This document shows positions 62,008 to 64,000 of a stretch of 64,000 nt of DNA, piece after piece. The translations under genes were made by a program, and so were the position numbers. Numbering within the stretch: the stretch's first letter is position 1; every line of letters starts with the position of its first letter. Source of the stretch: Chryseobacterium sp. JM1 (lineage in GTDB: Bacteria > Bacteroidota > Bacteroidia > Flavobacteriales > Weeksellaceae); assembly GCF_000737715.1 (NCBI RefSeq), contig NZ_JPRN01000004.1, positions 124,001 through 188,000 of the forward strand, in the 5' to 3' direction. The notes below the pieces were generated by a model, which worked only from the letters and a program-made list of their open reading frames with translations, searched no databases and had not been told where the DNA came from.

Positions 62008-62038
62008 CAAATCTATAGTTTTATTTATACTAAGTAAA
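62008..62038 (-). promoter_or_regulatory. Promoter of the siderophore receptor with overlapping dyad
   Basis: TAGATTTG on the minus strand (62015-62008), exact TAnnTTTG. Directly upstream, 62020-62038 is a 19-bp near-palindrome (TTTATTTATACTAAGTAAA, 14 of 19 positions self-complementary) covering the spacer and -33 region. An iron-responsive repressor site is a reasonable guess; I cannot confirm it matches a flavobacterial Fur site. Confidence 0.5.
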
Positions 62039-62216
62039 AATAATAATTCCCTTTATTGATTAAAATCATATGAAACAGAAATTAAGATAACTCTAAAATT
62101 TCAATTTTATCGCTGAATCGCTATTCAAAATATAACTCACACACTGTATGAAAATTATCGTTTATATTTCTTATCTTAAATTCAGAAAAGTCTAATCTTT
62201 AACTTTTATTCCGTTG

Positions 62217-63077
62217 ATGAAAAATTATATGATCCATTTGGTGAAATGTCTGGCCTTTGTGCTTCTTATTTTCAGCTGTAAAGAAAAGACAGTGAATCTG
62301 GGGAAAGACATCATTTACCAGAAAGAAGAGAACGTTTATTACGGAAATGATTCCGAACAGATTTTGGATTTTTATCAACCTCATCAGGAATCTTCAAAAA
62401 AGAAAGATGTTTTTATGATTATTCATGGCGGAGGCTGGCGGGGCGGGGATAAATCCCAACTGACTTTCTTTACGCTGTCGCTGATGAAAAAATTTCCGGA
62501 TTATATTTTCGTGAATCTCAATTACAGACTGGCAACCGCGACAAGTTCCGGGATTCCCAACCAAACGGATGATATTGAAAATGTGATTCAGTATGTGGAT
62601 AAAAAGCTGAAGTATCATCCTAAGTTCATTCTGTTGGGCAACAGTGCCGGTGCTCATTTATCAATGCTCTATGCGTACCATTTTGATGCTAAAAAAAGAG
62701 TAAAAGCTGTGGTGAATATTGTAGGACCTTCCGATCTGTCAGATCCCGGGTTTGAAAAATATACAGATTATTCATTCGTTAAAAATTATCTGGTGAATCC
62801 TAAAGCAGTCGTTTCCGGAATGTCTCCAACCTCTTTTGCGAGCCCTATCAGCTGGGTGGATTCTGCTTCTGCTCCTACACTCTCCTATTATGGAAACACA
62901 GATCAGATTATTCCATTATCTCAAAAAAGAAGACTGGATTCTGTTTTTAGCCAAAATAAAGTACAGCATGAAAGCTATGAATTCAACGGTGGGCATCTGG
63001 ATTGGGATAAAGCACCTTATGATCAATTTTTAATTGATAAAATTGCGGTTTTTGTGAATGAACATGGGGAAAAATAA
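62217..63077 (+). CDS. Lipoprotein alpha/beta-hydrolase (esterase/lipase-like)
   Basis: 286 residues from the ATG at 62217; a TTG one codon earlier is also possible. Lipobox FVLLIFSC near residue 22 marks a lipoprotein. Oxyanion motif IHGGGWRGGD, nucleophile Ser in LLGNSAGAHLSM, Asp in YYGNTDQIIP, His in FNGGHLDWDK: a complete hormone-sensitive-lipase-like site. It may act on acetylated or other ester groups of glycans or lipids at the surface. It stands alone with a terminator at 63076-63105. The GH43-like discoidin gene is convergent. Confidence 0.85.
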   Translation: MKNYMIHLVKCLAFVLLIFSCKEKTVNLGKDIIYQKEENVYYGNDSEQILDFYQPHQESSKKKDVFMIIHGGGWRGGDKSQLTFFTLSLMKKFPDYIFVNLNYRLATATSSGIPNQTDDIENVIQYVDKKLKYHPKFILLGNSAGAHLSMLYAYHFDAKKRVKAVVNIVGPSDLSDPGFEKYTDYSFVKNYLVNPKAVVSGMSPTSFASPISWVDSASAPTLSYYGNTDQIIPLSQKRRLDSVFSQNKVQHESYEFNGGHLDWDKAPYDQFLIDKIAVFVNEHGEK

Positions 63078-63105
63078 AACGCTTTGAAATTCTCAAAGCG
63101 TTTTT
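63076..63105 (+). terminator. Terminator after the hydrolase gene
   Basis: AAAACGCTTTGA / TCAAAGCGTTTTT, starting in the stop codon. It may serve the convergent gene at 63115 also. Confidence 0.85.
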
Positions 63106-63114
63106 ATCTATATC

Positions 63115-64000
63115 TTATTCAGACTTTGCAACGTCCGTTCTCTCTGAAACTCCATTCGCATTGAAAGCTTCGATCTGGAAATAGTAAGAGTCAGCTCTGT
63201 CGGCTCCGGTGAAGAAATATTCGTTCTTTCCATATACCATGATACTTCCGTATAATTTATCCGGAGATTTACCCCAATAGATCACATATCCGTCTGCATC
63301 CTGGTTCTGCTGCCACTTCATCCAGATGCTTCTTCTTTCACCGAATTTTTTAGGTTCTGATCTTAAAGGAACAAATCCTTCCACTTTCTTTGGCTTTTCG
63401 CCTGCTCCTTTTCCAAATACCCTGAATCCGCTTAATGCAAATTTTCCGGTAGGCATTTTCAGGTTTTCCATTTTCAGGAATCTGGCCTGTGCCGGTTTTT
63501 CCAGTTCTACATAATCGTGGGGAACATCTTTGGTATTTTTGCTTTTATCAACAATCACATTCCATTTTTTACCGTCATTCGATCCATAGATTTTGTACTG
63601 ATGCATTTTACCCAGGGTTTTACCCATAAATTCAGCATCCTGATCTGCATAATTGATTTGAATGGCATTGATGGTGGAAACCTCACCAAGATCGGTCTGA
63701 AACCATTCTCCAGAATTTCCTGTTTTTGCACTCCAATAGGTTTTAATATCTTCATCTACCGCCAAGTTCGGCTGATATCCGCCTAACGTAGAGGAAACCT
63801 GAACGGGTTTATTGTAATTTAAGAGCATCCATCCTGCAAAAAGTCCTTTTGAAAAATCTTTTCCCTGAGCAAACTGAGGAAGAAAGGTTGGATAATCTCC
63901 GTACGCCGTATTCGTGTACATCACATCATCCTTATCAAATCCGGCAGGCCAGATCCCCAGCCTCCTTTCAAAATTATTTTTAGTGGAAATAAAAATGGTT
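63115..64000 (-). CDS. Glycoside hydrolase (GH43-like) C-terminal part with discoidin domain, 5' end beyond window
   Basis: At least 295 residues; the frame is open to the window edge. The beginning seen here (RLGIWPAGFDKDDVMYTNTA and YGDYPTFLPQ) resembles the end of the catalytic propeller of GH43-like beta-xylosidases. Then a discoidin/F5-8 type C domain (VSSTLGGYQPNLAVDEDIKT; WFQTDLGEVSTINAIQINYA; YKIYGSNDGKKWNVIVDKSK; FRVFGKG), then a fibronectin-like module (DADGYVIYWGKSPDKL; SYYFQIEAFNANGVSERT). It probably binds and cuts plant or host glycans outside the cell. Family assignment of the catalytic part is tentative. Confidence 0.65.
   Translation of the reverse strand, partial: TIFISTKNNFERRLGIWPAGFDKDDVMYTNTAYGDYPTFLPQFAQGKDFSKGLFAGWMLLNYNKPVQVSSTLGGYQPNLAVDEDIKTYWSAKTGNSGEWFQTDLGEVSTINAIQINYADQDAEFMGKTLGKMHQYKIYGSNDGKKWNVIVDKSKNTKDVPHDYVELEKPAQARFLKMENLKMPTGKFALSGFRVFGKGAGEKPKKVEGFVPLRSEPKKFGERRSIWMKWQQNQDADGYVIYWGKSPDKLYGSIMVYGKNEYFFTGADRADSYYFQIEAFNANGVSERTDVAKSE

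Overview
The window looks like chromosomal DNA of a flavobacterium, most likely of the Chryseobacterium type (Weeksellaceae, Bacteroidota). The support is indirect but consistent: low-GC DNA, promoters of the Bacteroidota form (TTG, 19-22 nt, TAnnTTTG) instead of the E. coli form, weak or absent Shine-Dalgarno sequences, a type IX secretion sorting domain, TonB-dependent receptors with carboxypeptidase-like N-domains, an outer-membrane OmpA protein with thrombospondin type-3 repeats, and a methionine synthase split into two genes. I saw no tRNA, rRNA, CRISPR array, transposase, integrase or prophage.

Layout. 0-5.3 kb: two small secreted carboxypeptidase-regulatory-domain proteins (the first cut by the window edge), an AddA/RecB-type helicase-nuclease, then about 1 kb without genes. 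That gap holds five DnaA-box-like 9-mers in 161 bp and a 240-bp sequence present twice in tandem. 5.3-16 kb: ferritin, a Spy-like periplasmic protein, a Tyr-rich/FRG-repeat secreted protein, a CBM-bearing 4-alpha-glucanotransferase, a T9SS cargo protein, cysS, folE with a small unknown gene, and a GNAT-fold protein. 16-25 kb: a methionine regulon on the minus strand. It runs from a SAM-I riboswitch through metX, an ACT-homoserine dehydrogenase, metZ, the homocysteine methyltransferase half of MetH and the rest of MetH to metF, so it covers homoserine to methionine and the folate methyl supply. 25-36 kb: a GH63-like glucosidase, OsmC, and a MoxR/DUF58/DUF4129/DUF4350/SpoIIM membrane cluster with a divergent RDD gene. 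This cluster is interrupted twice by repeat-rich DNA, once with a four-helix-bundle gene bracketed by inverted repeats.

36-47 kb: a repeat-filled gap, a tiny GNAT protein, a glycosyltransferase and LpxH-like phosphoesterase pair, YebC, OmpA, SmpB, an ABC-F ATPase, an M48 protease, recJ, nadD and a DUF3817 protein. 47-64 kb: two large secreted proteins of unknown role, a LuxR-type response regulator and its beta-propeller histidine kinase, two tandem paralogous outer-membrane barrels, a siderophore-type TonB receptor with a dyad in its promoter, a lipoprotein alpha/beta-hydrolase, and the C-terminal part of a glycoside hydrolase with a discoidin domain.

Most genes are ordinary housekeeping or surface functions. 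The least explained material is the non-coding DNA: at least seven kinds of repeat sit in gaps, often touching a stop codon. The best leads for something undescribed are the DnaA-box cluster next to the duplicated 240-bp unit, and the four-helix-bundle gene with its inverted repeats inside the moxR-DUF58 pair. All functional statements are from reading the sequence and general family knowledge; no search was run.
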